A stretch of 64,000 bases of DNA from an uncultured Prochlorococcus sp. (lineage in GTDB: Bacteria; Cyanobacteriota; Cyanobacteriia; PCC-6307; Cyanobiaceae), in the NCBI GenBank assembly GCA_902564535.1, contig CACFBG010000003.1:1-64000 (forward strand), written 5' to 3'. Shown in pieces: positions 16,226-29,547 of this stretch. The notes under the pieces were generated by a model. The model worked only from the letters and a program-made list of their open reading frames with translations. It had not been told where the DNA came from and did no database searches. The position numbers were made by a program, and so were the translations under genes. How positions within the stretch are numbered: the stretch's first letter is position 1; every line of letters begins with the position of its first letter.

Positions 16226-17731
16226 CTAAGCTCTTTGCTCATAATGAAGTGGCCAAGGATCTCTCAGGTATCGAATACCATTTTTCTTTAAATAAAGCTT
16301 CTGCGAGCCATCAATACTCTCACCCACTAAATCTTCTTTAATCAATCTTCTAGCTAACCAGCCCCAACTATTTGAGGTCACCTCCTTTTTGTAGTCAAGG
16401 GTTTGAATTAGTCTACTTATATTGATCCCTTCATTTATCTTTATTTGTCGTAATAAAATCAATGCTTTCCCTGAGCAATTCTTAAGGCTAGAAGATTTTC
16501 TGCACCTATCACATTGACCGCAAGGAGAAGCAATCTCGCCGATAGCAAGTAATAGAGCTTGTTCGATGCATCTTTCACCTTCTGCAATTTCTTCCATAAG
16601 TCGTATTTGTTCCTGCATTAATTCATTGCGACACAACATCTCACTTTGCGACATCGCCTTATTAGTGGTAATTCCTGCTGATCGAATAGCCCAACTCAAC
16701 CTAATCCTGTCTCCAGGAGAGAACAAAATCAAACATCTCGCAGGCAAACCATCTCTACCAGCTCTCCCTGATTCTTGAAGATATCTCTCTGGATTAGGAG
16801 GTAAATTCAAATGAATAACTAATCCAACATCACCTCTATCTATTCCCATTCCAAAAGCAATTGTCGCAACTAATACAGGTTTAGGTTGACAAAGGAATTC
16901 TGTTAAAGCAGCTTTACGAACTTTATGTTCAAGGCCTGCATGATAAGGGATAGCAGGAATGCCTGATTTTTGAAGAAGCTCCGTCCAAGAATGTACTGCC
17001 TTTCTAGTCCTGACATATATTAAAGAGGCTCCTCTAGAGTGTTTTAATTCTTCCAATATTTGACAAAGAGGGTCTTTAGATCTGCGTTTTATAAAATATT
17101 GCAAATTATTCCTTCGAGAAGAACATACTTGAACTACTGGATTTCTCATACGAAGAAGGCGAATAATATCTGCTCTAACTTTTGGTGGAGCTGTCGCACT
17201 TAAAGCAATAATTGGGACATCTGGACATAAATCTCTAAGCCGACCAAGCTTTCGGTAATCAGGGCGAAAATCATGCCCCCAACCGCTAATACAATGAGCC
17301 TCATCTACTGCAAGCGCTATAAGTTCTTTCTTTTTTGCTTTTTTAGATAAGAAGTCTTGAATGAATCTATTCCCGAGTCTTTCAGGAGAGAGATAAAGCA
17401 TCCGCAAGTTTTTTTTAGGGTCCTGTAAAAGTTCTATTGCTTTATTTTTGCTGCATTCATCTAATGCTGAATGCAAACAAATTGCTGTTATTTTCTTATT
17501 TCTTAATTGCTTAACTTGATCCTCCATTAAAGCAATTAAAGGAGAAACAACTACAACTAAACCCGAACAAATCATTGAAGGGAGTTGGTAACAAAGAGAC
17601 TTGCCTCCAGCTGTCGGAAAAACGGCAATAGAGTCTTTACCTTCAATAACTGCCTGAATCACTCTTCGTTGTCCAGGCTTAAAATGATCCCATCCAAAAT
17701 TATCTAAAAGAGCTTTTTCAATTTGATCCAC
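16226..17731 (-). CDS. recQ: RecQ-family ATP-dependent DNA helicase, no HRDC domain
   Basis: A 501-residue 3'-5' helicase for recombination and fork repair. Walker A FPTAGGKSLCYQLP has Lys44, the DEAH box is VDEAHCISGWGHDFRP near 142-157, motif VI is QESGRAGRDG, and the RecQ zinc-binding cysteines appear in SPCGQCDRC. The winged-helix region follows, but the protein stops about 100 residues short of E. coli RecQ, with no HRDC domain. This short form is common in compact cyanobacterial genomes. Confidence 0.93.
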   Translation of the reverse strand: MDQIEKALLDNFGWDHFKPGQRRVIQAVIEGKDSIAVFPTAGGKSLCYQLPSMICSGLVVVVSPLIALMEDQVKQLRNKKITAICLHSALDECSKNKAIELLQDPKKNLRMLYLSPERLGNRFIQDFLSKKAKKKELIALAVDEAHCISGWGHDFRPDYRKLGRLRDLCPDVPIIALSATAPPKVRADIIRLLRMRNPVVQVCSSRRNNLQYFIKRRSKDPLCQILEELKHSRGASLIYVRTRKAVHSWTELLQKSGIPAIPYHAGLEHKVRKAALTEFLCQPKPVLVATIAFGMGIDRGDVGLVIHLNLPPNPERYLQESGRAGRDGLPARCLILFSPGDRIRLSWAIRSAGITTNKAMSQSEMLCRNELMQEQIRLMEEIAEGERCIEQALLLAIGEIASPCGQCDRCRKSSSLKNCSGKALILLRQIKINEGINISRLIQTLDYKKEVTSNSWGWLARRLIKEDLVGESIDGSQKLYLKKNGIRYLRDPWPLHYEQRA

Positions 17732-17792
17732 TAAAAACCTAGTTGATTATTTACAAAAATAACGAACAATTCTAATTCAAACCAATTCTAAT

Positions 17793-18833
17793 TCAATTGA
17801 TTTGAGGGGGATCGAGTTGATCTGCGGATTCTTCTGCTATTTGCAAACGAATTCTCTTCCCTCCCGCAATTTCACCTAAAGAAATTCTCATAGTATTTCC
17901 ACTTAGGTTTTGCAAAACTTCTAACAATTCGCGTAAATATGGAGTACTACTTCCACTTTCAAGCCAAATTCTCTCTTGAAGCGAATCTAATTTTTTCCAA
18001 GATGAATGGAACCTTAAAATAGAAGCCTCAATAGCTTGTGCATGTGTAAGGGCATCCGCCATTAAGCCCAAAACATCTAATCTTTGAGCCTCTCTCATAG
18101 CTTTTTCCAAATCCAAATCAACAAATTGCAGAGCCCTTAAGGATAAAGAAGCTTCAAGCAGCTTAGTTATAGATTTTGCTCTAGTAGTAACTTCTTTAAT
18201 GCAGTTAATTTCCGGTTCTTTTCTCAAAGATTCCTGTAAATCTTCCATGTGTGAATCAGGCAACTTAGAAAGTTCCTTAACTAAGGGAGCAACAATTCTT
18301 GAAGGGAGAAGATTCTCTTGAGTCCTTTCACGAATTTCCTCAGGCAATAGTGAACTCGTCGCTGAAATGAATTCATCAGTAAGTCTGCGAACTTGTTTGC
18401 GGGTAATTTCCTGTCCTTGATTTGCCGCCTCTGAAATCATTTGTTGAACCTCTGGAACAGACTGCGCTGTTTCAATAAAAGCTCTTTTAGAAAATTGATT
18501 CACACTAGCTTGATCTAAAGAGCCTTCGCCCACTAACTCATCCGAAGAATCTGCAAGTTGAATAAGTCCATAAGCCCTGGTTTTACTAATTTCTCTATCA
18601 CGGAGCCAGTGCAAAAAACCTGCTCCTCTTCCTTCCCCTCCTTTCTTTTCTCTGTCACGGACAATTCTCAAAATCCGTCCACGCCATATTTCAGTTTGAA
18701 GATCAAAACGATCGCATACTGCCCATGCCTTTTCAAGCTGAGCCAAGAACTCAAGATGATTAATATCATCTTGTTCAGGATCAGGTAGATCAATCTTAAA
18801 AGAAGAGATGTCGTTCGGATCTATAGTTTGCAC
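17793..18833 (-). CDS. uncharacterised protein, possible ParB-like helix-turn-helix region
   Basis: A 346-residue soluble, strongly helical protein with no signal peptide. Residues 55-160 contain a helix-rich segment (FLHWLRDREISKTRAYGLIQ ... RKQVRRLTDEF) that resembles the HTH part of ParB/KorB-like proteins, a weak similarity only. The C-terminal half is probably coiled helix bundles, ending in a short beta-rich segment (MRISLGEIAGGKRIRLQIAE). It lies 61 bp upstream of recQ on the same strand and may be co-transcribed, hinting at a DNA-related task. Function not known. Confidence 0.7.
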   Translation of the reverse strand: MQTIDPNDISSFKIDLPDPEQDDINHLEFLAQLEKAWAVCDRFDLQTEIWRGRILRIVRDREKKGGEGRGAGFLHWLRDREISKTRAYGLIQLADSSDELVGEGSLDQASVNQFSKRAFIETAQSVPEVQQMISEAANQGQEITRKQVRRLTDEFISATSSLLPEEIRERTQENLLPSRIVAPLVKELSKLPDSHMEDLQESLRKEPEINCIKEVTTRAKSITKLLEASLSLRALQFVDLDLEKAMREAQRLDVLGLMADALTHAQAIEASILRFHSSWKKLDSLQERIWLESGSSTPYLRELLEVLQNLSGNTMRISLGEIAGGKRIRLQIAEESADQLDPPQIN

Positions 18834-19032
18834 AAAATGAATTTGTCTTAATCATCAATCTTGGCACAAATAATAAGCGAAGTGAAGTATTTTATTATTA
18901 CAGTTGAAGATCCATGCAACAAACTACCTAGCATCTCTTCTAAAGGAAGTAAAATTAAATATAGCCATGGGATATATCAATAAAACATATATTTATTGAT
19001 TCTCAAGAAATCAATTTAAAAAATAAAGTCAC

Positions 19033-19296
19033 CTAAGGGTGAAATTTCTTGTATAAATCATTTGAACCAAGATTTAGCCCCCAACATTCAACATGGTCAA
19101 AGTCACCTATCTTATGCATTTCAGTGACAAAATCCTTCACTCCTTCTGTATCGATAGTAATCCCAAAATCAGAAGCAAACCTAATTGTGGCATTAATGGC
19201 TCCTTCGTGATCATATACGAATTGCTCACATAAGTTCGCTAAATCATTTGGATCTAACTCTTTAATCATGTTCCTAAACTGTTCAAGAGTTGTCAT
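19033..19296 (-). CDS. Nif11-like small protein, 87 aa
   Basis: The ATG at 19296 gives 87 residues; the TTG two codons earlier is unnecessary. The core (LEQFRNMI ... ATIRFASDFGITIDTEGVKDF) resembles Nif11-type leader domains, in which a helical block is followed by an 'A-x-E-x-G-F/I-x-(I/F)' pattern. Unlike lanthipeptide precursors it has no GG/GA cleavage site followed by a Cys/Ser/Thr-rich core, and it ends in a charged tail. No modification enzyme or transporter is adjacent. Assignment is tentative. Confidence 0.5.
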   Translation of the reverse strand: MTTLEQFRNMIKELDPNDLANLCEQFVYDHEGAINATIRFASDFGITIDTEGVKDFVTEMHKIGDFDHVECWGLNLGSNDLYKKFHP

Positions 19297-19632
19297 GAAC
19301 AAAAGCGGCGTCTATAGGAATTAAAGATGATTTATCTTTCTAAAATGCCTCTTAGAATCAAATTGTCCTCAAGTTGGTAATCAAGAAACAGATTTTCAGT
19401 ATCAACTGCTTCCTCAGTAAGCGCAAAAAAACTTTCCTAATCATTTCTTAACAGAAGATCAGCTGCAGCCAAGGTCCGTTAAATTCTCTTAAAACCCTCT
19501 AAGGGAAAGACTTCTCTGGGAAAATAAGAATTACTCATTTTACCCTCACTAATGCAATCGAAAACAATCTGTGACGCTTAAGCCAGTAAAGCCCTTCTCA
19601 GAGATACGATTGAACAAATACTCATAAATAGT
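19297..19632. other. intergenic region upstream of psaE
   Basis: About 336 bp between the Nif11-like gene (divergent) and psaE. It must contain the promoters of both. I see no convincing frame, hairpin or repeat and cannot place -35/-10 boxes with confidence. Confidence 0.4.
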
Positions 19633-19848
19633 ATGGCAATTTCACGTGGAGACCTTGTACGAATCAAGCGTCCAGAATGCTATTGGTATAACGAGATTGG
19701 TAAAGTTGCTTCAGTTGATAAAACTGAGCCATTGCCAAGGTATCCAATTACAGTTCGATTTGAGAAAGTAAATTACAATGCTATTCAGGGAGTTGATGGA
19801 GGAGCTGTTGCAAACAACTTTGCAGAAGATGAGCTTGAAGCAGTTTAA
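19633..19848 (+). CDS. psaE: photosystem I subunit IV (PsaE)
   Basis: A 71-residue stromal subunit of photosystem I that helps dock ferredoxin and supports cyclic electron flow. The SH3-like beta barrel is evident: [20 protein letters not shown] at the start, [22 protein letters not shown] in the middle and [11 protein letters not shown] at the end. Length and sequence match PsaE fully. The mutM start follows 13 bp after its stop. Confidence 0.97.
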   Translation: MAISRGDLVRIKRPECYWYNEIGKVASVDKTEPLPRYPITVRFEKVNYNAIQGVDGGAVANNFAEDELEAV

Positions 19849-19861
19849 GGGTTTTTGAATA

Positions 19862-20743
19862 TTGCCAGAATTGCCTGAAGTAGAGACAGTACGACGTGGG
19901 TTAAGTAAACAACTCATTAATTTTCAAATTAAAAAATTAGAGGTTTGCAGAGAAAGGGCTATTGCAAGTATTGGTGGTTCAAAACTTTTCTCATCACAAA
20001 TGAGAGGAGTTAGAGTTGGTCAATGGAGAAGGAGAGGGAAATATCTTATTGCAACTCTTCAAAAAGATTTCAAGTCTAATAAATTTCATAGTGAACACTC
20101 CAAAAATTGCTTTAGTGGTTGGTGGGTTGTTCACCTAAGAATGACTGGACATTTTCAATGGCATGAAAAAGCTATAGCCCCTTGCGCTCATACAAGAGTT
20201 AGATTCTGGAATTCAAAAGGAACTGAGCTTAGATTTGTGGACACCCGAAGTTTCGGCCAAATGTGGTGGGTTCCCTCCAATAAGGAACCTGAAGAAGTAA
20301 TTAAAGGGCTAGGAAAATTAGGACCAGAACCTTTCAGTGAGGACTTTCACTCTGATTATTTAAAAAAATGCTTAAAAGGCAAAACTAGATCTATAAAGTC
20401 TTCCTTATTAGATCAATCAGTAGTAGCAGGTGCAGGAAATATATATGCAGATGAAACCCTTTTTAAGGCAGGTATTCTTCCATATAAAAAATCAGGAGAA
20501 TTAACTGATATAGAGATAAAAAAAGTTTGCGAAAATCTTGAAATAGTTTTATTAGAAAGTATCAAAGAAGGAGGTACAACATTTAGTGATTTTAGAGATT
20601 TAAAGGGCTTAAATGGTAACTATGGAGAACAAGCCTGGGTCTATCGAAGAATGAATAAACCTTGTCGAAAATGTGGTACCAAAATCAAAAGACAAGTATT
20701 AGTTGGGAGAGGAACTCATTGGTGTCCAAAATGCCAATCTTAA
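19862..20743 (+). CDS. mutM: formamidopyrimidine-DNA glycosylase, TTG start
   Basis: A 293-residue base-excision repair enzyme that removes 8-oxoguanine and formamidopyrimidines. It begins TTG-CCA-GAA, giving MPELPEVETVRRGL. Catalysis needs Pro2 directly after the initiator Met, so the TTG at 19862 must be the start. Glu3, the central helix-two-turn-helix, SSLLDQSVVAGAGNIYADE and the C-terminal four-Cys zinc finger (CRKCGTK ... WCPKC) are all present. It is 13 bp after psaE and probably co-transcribed, pairing a photo-oxidative repair gene with a photosystem gene. Confidence 0.95.
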   Translation: MPELPEVETVRRGLSKQLINFQIKKLEVCRERAIASIGGSKLFSSQMRGVRVGQWRRRGKYLIATLQKDFKSNKFHSEHSKNCFSGWWVVHLRMTGHFQWHEKAIAPCAHTRVRFWNSKGTELRFVDTRSFGQMWWVPSNKEPEEVIKGLGKLGPEPFSEDFHSDYLKKCLKGKTRSIKSSLLDQSVVAGAGNIYADETLFKAGILPYKKSGELTDIEIKKVCENLEIVLLESIKEGGTTFSDFRDLKGLNGNYGEQAWVYRRMNKPCRKCGTKIKRQVLVGRGTHWCPKCQS

Positions 20744-20822
20744 GAAAAATCACCCCAAAAATACTTACCTATAAGCATCCTCGAGGAGAGTTTTTGTCTA
20801 AACAAATTGAATTATTTGCATC

Positions 20823-20854
20823 AAAAAAGGCCCCCAATATGGCGGCCTTTTTTT
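20823..20854. terminator. bidirectional terminator between mutM and 5S rRNA
   Basis: A6-GGCC ... GGCC-T7: the stem GGCC (20829-20832) with GGCC (20844-20847) is extended by A/T pairs, giving a T run after the hairpin on both strands. It ends mutM on the plus strand and the rRNA operon on the minus strand. Confidence 0.8.
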
Positions 20855-20862
20855 GAATATTT

Positions 20863-20980
20863 AACCTGGCATTGAGCTATTTTCTCAGGGGGCTACCCCC
20901 CAAATATCGTCGCCGCTTATGCGTTTCACAGCCGAGTTCGAGATGGATCGGAGTGGTTCCACATAGCCATGAACACCAGG
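20863..20980 (-). rRNA. rrf: 5S ribosomal RNA
   Basis: The minus-strand sequence begins CCTGGTGTTCATGGC and ends TGCCAGGTT, forming the terminal helix. The conserved CGAACTCGGCTGTGAAACG-type loop is present. Last gene of the rRNA operon. Confidence 0.95.
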
Positions 20981-21081
20981 AAAGAATATTCTCAAAGATT
21001 ATGAACCTTGAGAACTGCATAGTTTTTTAAGTTTCTAAAACTTAGAGTAAGAAAAGATAGAGTTTTCAAATAAGTGAAAGA

Positions 21082-23957
<2,876 letters not shown>

Positions 23958-24296
23958 TTAATATCTATAAAAAGATTAAATCCATTTATAGATTCTCAAC
24001 TTTTGCTCAAGAATTCATATTGAAAATTTATTCTTATCAGAGAAAAATTACTTAATCTCTAATAAGTAATGAAAGATCAATACATCCATGAGATGCTTTA
24101 TTCTTTCCAGACTCACTATGCAGTTTTCAAGGTTCTACTGAACTCTCTCTACATTTAAAAATGTAGTGAGCCCAGCGTCCTGTCAACCTTTTCTATAAAT
24201 TAGGAATGATAGGAAGCTAGGTTCAATTAGCTGAATTAAGTCTAAATCACACTCAAAAAAATTCCCCCTTACCTTCTTAGTCAGGAGATCGATCAG

Positions 24297-24369
24297 TGGA
24301 GGTAAGCGGACTCGAACCGCTGACATCCTGCTTGCAAAGCAGGCGCTCTACCAACTGAGCTATACCCCC
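24297..24369 (-). tRNA. tRNA-Ala (anticodon TGC)
   Basis: In the 16S-23S spacer. Acceptor GGGGGTA/TACCTCC with discriminator A, anticodon loop TTTGCAA, T-loop TTCGAGT. CCA is not encoded. Confidence 0.97.
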
Positions 24370-24378
24370 AACACCGAA

Positions 24379-24452
<74 letters not shown>

Positions 24453-24612
24453 AGGAGTACCCTTGTTGGGTGTGACCTAGACAAGTTTAGGAACTGATTC
24501 AAATCCAAAAATAACTAAGAATTTAATTGAGGTACCGATCGACCTAAGGTGACAGGATCAAGGCCTAAGAATTTATTACCTAAGCATCATGATCAATTGT
24601 TTGTCTCCCTGT

Positions 24613-26098
<1,486 letters not shown>

Positions 26099-26460
26099 AT
26101 CAAGCCCTATTGCAAAAAACAAGTAATTGCTCAGTCTGATTTGCTTCACCCATTAAAAAAAGCTGGCGCATTATTTAACAGTTTTAGCCTCCTTCCTCTG
26201 ACAGAAGGGTTCAAAGAGTGCACTTAAGAATCTCTTCTTCGTGTCTTTCCAGGATCTCAGATCCGGTCGTTGCAAAAAAACTGCTATTAAATTCACTTTT
26301 TTAATGGATCGTGAAAGCCATTAAAAAAGAACAAACAGTTCCTCGCAACTAATTTCTTTTGACGGGACCTCACACTCTCGTCGCATATCAATTCCTCAAA
26401 TTTAGATATCCCATAAAAGGATTACTTAATTGAAGAACGCGACAAAAGCGTCAGTTCCTA
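26099..26460 (-). promoter_or_regulatory. rRNA operon leader with a candidate promoter
   Basis: No gene fits here. On the minus strand a TTGCGA (26343-26348) and a TTTAAT (26320-26325) stand 17 bp apart, a plausible -35/-10 pair about 220 bp upstream of 16S. The -10 lies within an 11-bp perfect inverted repeat (26297-26307 with 26318-26328). No experimental start is known to me, so the promoter call is weak. Confidence 0.35.
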
Positions 26461-26710
26461 AACTTTTCAGTTGTCCAGGTGCTGCTCTAGAAACTCTTTA
26501 AAAAGAGTTGCAGAGCTTCACGGCATAGGCCGCTTTAGAAACTTACAACACAATGGGATTAATCCACACGAATGTTGCAAGACCAAACGGCAACTTAAGG
26601 CACATGCCTTAGGAGGCCATCGGGCTGTGCTTCAGAACTCAGTCCCTTGCACATCTCACAACTTAGACCATAGGGATGCAAATATGCAACAAAAACAACA
26701 TTGAAAATAT
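26461..26710. ncRNA. unexplained structured stretch, candidate non-coding RNA
   Basis: Higher GC than its surroundings, with several compact hairpins: AACTCTTT/AAAGAGTT (26495-26512 area), CGGC-ATAG-GCCG near 26521 and AAGGC-ACAT-GCCTT near 26598. The one open frame across it (GTG start) has an unlikely composition. It lies between the rRNA leader (minus) and the invertase gene (plus). I cannot assign it to 6S, tmRNA, SRP or RNase P RNA, since their diagnostic motifs are absent or not recognised. Strand unknown. Confidence 0.35.
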
Positions 26711-26788
26711 CTATAGCCATGATTTAGCTGCTTAAATCTAAAGCCATAACTAATCTTTGATAGAGCTATTGGCATTGAGAAACAAATC

Positions 26789-28258
26789 ATGGCAGGCAGA
26801 TTTAGCCAAGAGCATCAAAGAGTTCGTCCTAATTCGAATGAAGAACAAGTTATAGAACGTGCAAAAGAGCATTTTGAGCGAACTCTGATAGAAGTTAGTG
26901 GGAGTGTTGTTGGAAGTGTTGCGGCACTAGAGCATCCTGCAAATAATGAGGCCCTGAACTATGGCGAAATCTTTCTTCGGGACAATGTTCCTGTAATGAT
27001 TTATCTGCTCACGCAAAAGAGATACGGCATTGTTCAAAAATTTTTAAGTGTTTGTCTCGACCTCCAAAGCACCACATATCAAACACGTGGTGTCTTTCCT
27101 ACAAGCTTTGTAGAAGAATCTGGAGAGCTTATTGCTGACTATGGACAAAGATCGATAGGTCGCATTACATCTGCAGATGCAAGTCTATGGTGGCCGATCT
27201 TATGCTGGTTATATGTCAGAAGAAGTGGTGACACCTCATTTGGGACTAGCCAAAGAGTCCAAAGAGGGGTTCAGCTGCTATTAGATCTTGTATTGCATCC
27301 AACATTTGAAGGAACACCTGTTCTTTTCGTGCCTGATTGCTCTTTTATGATTGACCGTCCTATGGACGTATGGGGAGCACCATTAGAAGTAGAAGTCCTC
27401 TTATATGCATGCCTAAGGAGTTGCATCGAATTAATGGAACTAAGCAGGAAGCAACAAGTAAGTCGATTACTGGATCAAAGACTTGTTTTAACTAGGCAAT
27501 GGGTTCATGACCTTCGCCAATTTCTTTTAAAGCATTATTGGGTTACAAGTAAAACAATGCAAGTTTTAAGAAGAAGACCTACTGAGCAATATGGAGAAGA
27601 TCAACATCAAAATGAATTCAATGTTCAGCCCCAAGTAGTCCCTTCATGGCTTCAGGACTGGCTTGAGAATAGAGGTGGATATCTAATTGGAAATATCCGC
27701 ACTGGACGTCCTGACTTCCGTTTTTACAGCCTTGGCAATTCTCTTGCTTGCATGTTTGGAGTACTTACTGGACCTCAACAAAGAGCACTTTTTAGACTAG
27801 TACTACATAATCGACAACACTTAATGGCTCAAATGCCAATGAGGATATGCCATCCTCCTATGGATGGTTCTGAATGGCAAAATAAAACAGGCTCAGATCC
27901 TAAAAATTGGCCTTGGAGTTATCACAATGGTGGGCATTGGCCAAGCCTTCTTTGGTTTTTTGGAGCTTCAATACTTTTGCACGAGAAACGCTACCCACAT
28001 GCTGATGTTCTTCTAATGGGTCAAATGCGTGCACTACTTGAAGAATGTTATTGGAGTCAACTCAATCAACTACCTAAACAAAAGTGGGCAGAATATTTTG
28101 ATGGCCCAACGGGAACTTGGGTTGGCCAACAATCAAGGACTTATCAAACTTGGACTATTGTCAGTTTTTTATTACTGCATCATTTGTTAAGAGTTTCACC
28201 AGATGATGTATTGATGCTTGATCTTCATGAACTGACTCCTCAAGTTGAAGAATCCTAG
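26789..28258 (+). CDS. alkaline/neutral invertase, GH100
   Basis: A 489-residue cytoplasmic sucrose-hydrolysing enzyme (sucrose to glucose and fructose) of the cyanobacterial/plant neutral-invertase family. The (alpha/alpha)6-barrel signature SADASLWWPILCWLY contains the likely catalytic Asp130, YGEIFLRDNVPVMIYL lies at 58-73, and SYHNGGHWPSLLW is near residue 380. It has no signal peptide. Together with sucrose-related enzymes it tunes the pool of sucrose as compatible solute and carbon store. Convergent with petD, 6 bp apart. Confidence 0.92.
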   Translation: MAGRFSQEHQRVRPNSNEEQVIERAKEHFERTLIEVSGSVVGSVAALEHPANNEALNYGEIFLRDNVPVMIYLLTQKRYGIVQKFLSVCLDLQSTTYQTRGVFPTSFVEESGELIADYGQRSIGRITSADASLWWPILCWLYVRRSGDTSFGTSQRVQRGVQLLLDLVLHPTFEGTPVLFVPDCSFMIDRPMDVWGAPLEVEVLLYACLRSCIELMELSRKQQVSRLLDQRLVLTRQWVHDLRQFLLKHYWVTSKTMQVLRRRPTEQYGEDQHQNEFNVQPQVVPSWLQDWLENRGGYLIGNIRTGRPDFRFYSLGNSLACMFGVLTGPQQRALFRLVLHNRQHLMAQMPMRICHPPMDGSEWQNKTGSDPKNWPWSYHNGGHWPSLLWFFGASILLHEKRYPHADVLLMGQMRALLEECYWSQLNQLPKQKWAEYFDGPTGTWVGQQSRTYQTWTIVSFLLLHHLLRVSPDDVLMLDLHELTPQVEES

Positions 28259-28264
28259 AGATTA

Positions 28265-28747
28265 TTAAAAAAGTCCTAGGGTCAAAGACTTATCAATAGG
28301 TAAGCAAGCTCCAATACCTAAATAAATGGTAACTATTGTTCCAAAGAGAAAGGCAGCCATAGCAATAGGCCTTCTGAAGGGATTTTGAAATTTATTAAAA
28401 CCCTCAATAAATGGAATCAACATCAATCCCAATGGAATCATAGTTTGAATAGCAATACCAAGGAGCTTATTAGGTACAACCCTCAATATTTGAAAAACTG
28501 GGTATAAGTACCATTCTGGAAGAATTTCTAATGGAGTTGCAAAAGGATTGGCTTTATCCCCAAGCATTGCTGGATCTAAAACTGCAAGGCCTACAACACA
28601 AGCTATGGTTCCAAGAATTACAACAGGGAAAATATATAAAAGATCATTTGGCCAAGCAGGCTCACCATAGTAATTATGCCCCATGCCCTTAGCTAACTTT
28701 GCTCTGAGCTTTGGATCAGATAGATCAGGTTTCTTTAAAACATGCAT
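28265..28747 (-). CDS. petD: cytochrome b6f complex subunit IV
   Basis: A 160-residue integral thylakoid protein with three membrane helices that completes the quinol-oxidising site with cytochrome b6. The start [36 protein letters not shown], and [13 protein letters not shown] with the Qo-site PEWY motif are all present. Downstream partner of petB, 93 bp after it. Full length. Confidence 0.97.
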   Translation of the reverse strand: MHVLKKPDLSDPKLRAKLAKGMGHNYYGEPAWPNDLLYIFPVVILGTIACVVGLAVLDPAMLGDKANPFATPLEILPEWYLYPVFQILRVVPNKLLGIAIQTMIPLGLMLIPFIEGFNKFQNPFRRPIAMAAFLFGTIVTIYLGIGACLPIDKSLTLGLF

Positions 28748-28840
28748 GAGAGTGACGCCAAAAATTTTTAGTTTTTTCTTTTAATGAACTGACAGACAAA
28801 TAACTCTAAGGACATCTTAGAAGATTGCGGGACATTTAAT

Positions 28841-29497
28841 TTATAGAGGCCCTGAAATCCCTTGCTTTCTAATCATTAAGAAATGCATGAGCATAAAAAT
28901 TGCCAATGTCCAAGGAAGGACAAAGGTGTGGAGACTGTAAAAACGAGTCAATGTTGTCTGTCCAACACTTTCTCCACCTCTTAGAAGTTCAACCATGAAG
29001 TCGCCAATAATTGGTACTGCAGCAGGGACTCCTGAAACAATTTTGACAGCCCAATAACCAACTTGATCCCAAGGAAGAGAATAACCAGTAACTCCAAAAG
29101 CGACTGTAATAACCGCCATTGTTACTCCTGTAATCCAAGTAAGTTCTCTAGGTCTCTTAAAACCTCCAGTTAAATAAACGCGAAAAACATGCAATATGAG
29201 CATGAGCACCATCATTGAGGCACTCCAACGATGTACTGAACGAATTAACCAACCAAAACTGACATCAGTCATTAATGCACTTACTGAGCTATAAGCCTCA
29301 GCAACTGTTGGTTTGTAGTAAAAGGTCATCGCGAAGCCAGTCGCGAACTGAATCAGAAAGCAGACTAATGTGATGCCTCCAAGGCAATAAAAGATGTTTA
29401 CGTGGGGAGGGACGTATTTTGAAGTTACGTCGTCCGCTATGTCCTGAATTTCAAGCCTTTCCTGGAACCAGTCATAGACAGGTGAGGAGTTCGCCAT
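28841..29497 (-). CDS. petB: cytochrome b6
   Basis: A 218-residue thylakoid protein with four membrane helices that carries the two b-type hemes plus the covalent c' heme of the b6f complex. The heme-ligand pairs lie in [19 protein letters not shown] and in the histidines of [10 protein letters not shown] and [11 protein letters not shown]. The cysteine in IFYCLGG near residue 38 is the c'-heme attachment. Full length, first gene of petBD, divergent from ctpA. Confidence 0.97.
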   Translation of the reverse strand: MANSSPVYDWFQERLEIQDIADDVTSKYVPPHVNIFYCLGGITLVCFLIQFATGFAMTFYYKPTVAEAYSSVSALMTDVSFGWLIRSVHRWSASMMVLMLILHVFRVYLTGGFKRPRELTWITGVTMAVITVAFGVTGYSLPWDQVGYWAVKIVSGVPAAVPIIGDFMVELLRGGESVGQTTLTRFYSLHTFVLPWTLAIFMLMHFLMIRKQGISGPL

Positions 29498-29547
29498 GCA
29501 TAGGTGAGCTTTGATACCAATAGTCTACAAAATGTGGTCAAGGGATA

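Noticed and set aside
26471-26704. 77-codon GTG-started frame in the structured block
   Set aside because: Unusual His/Cys/Arg-rich make-up, no ribosome site, and hairpins suggest non-coding DNA.
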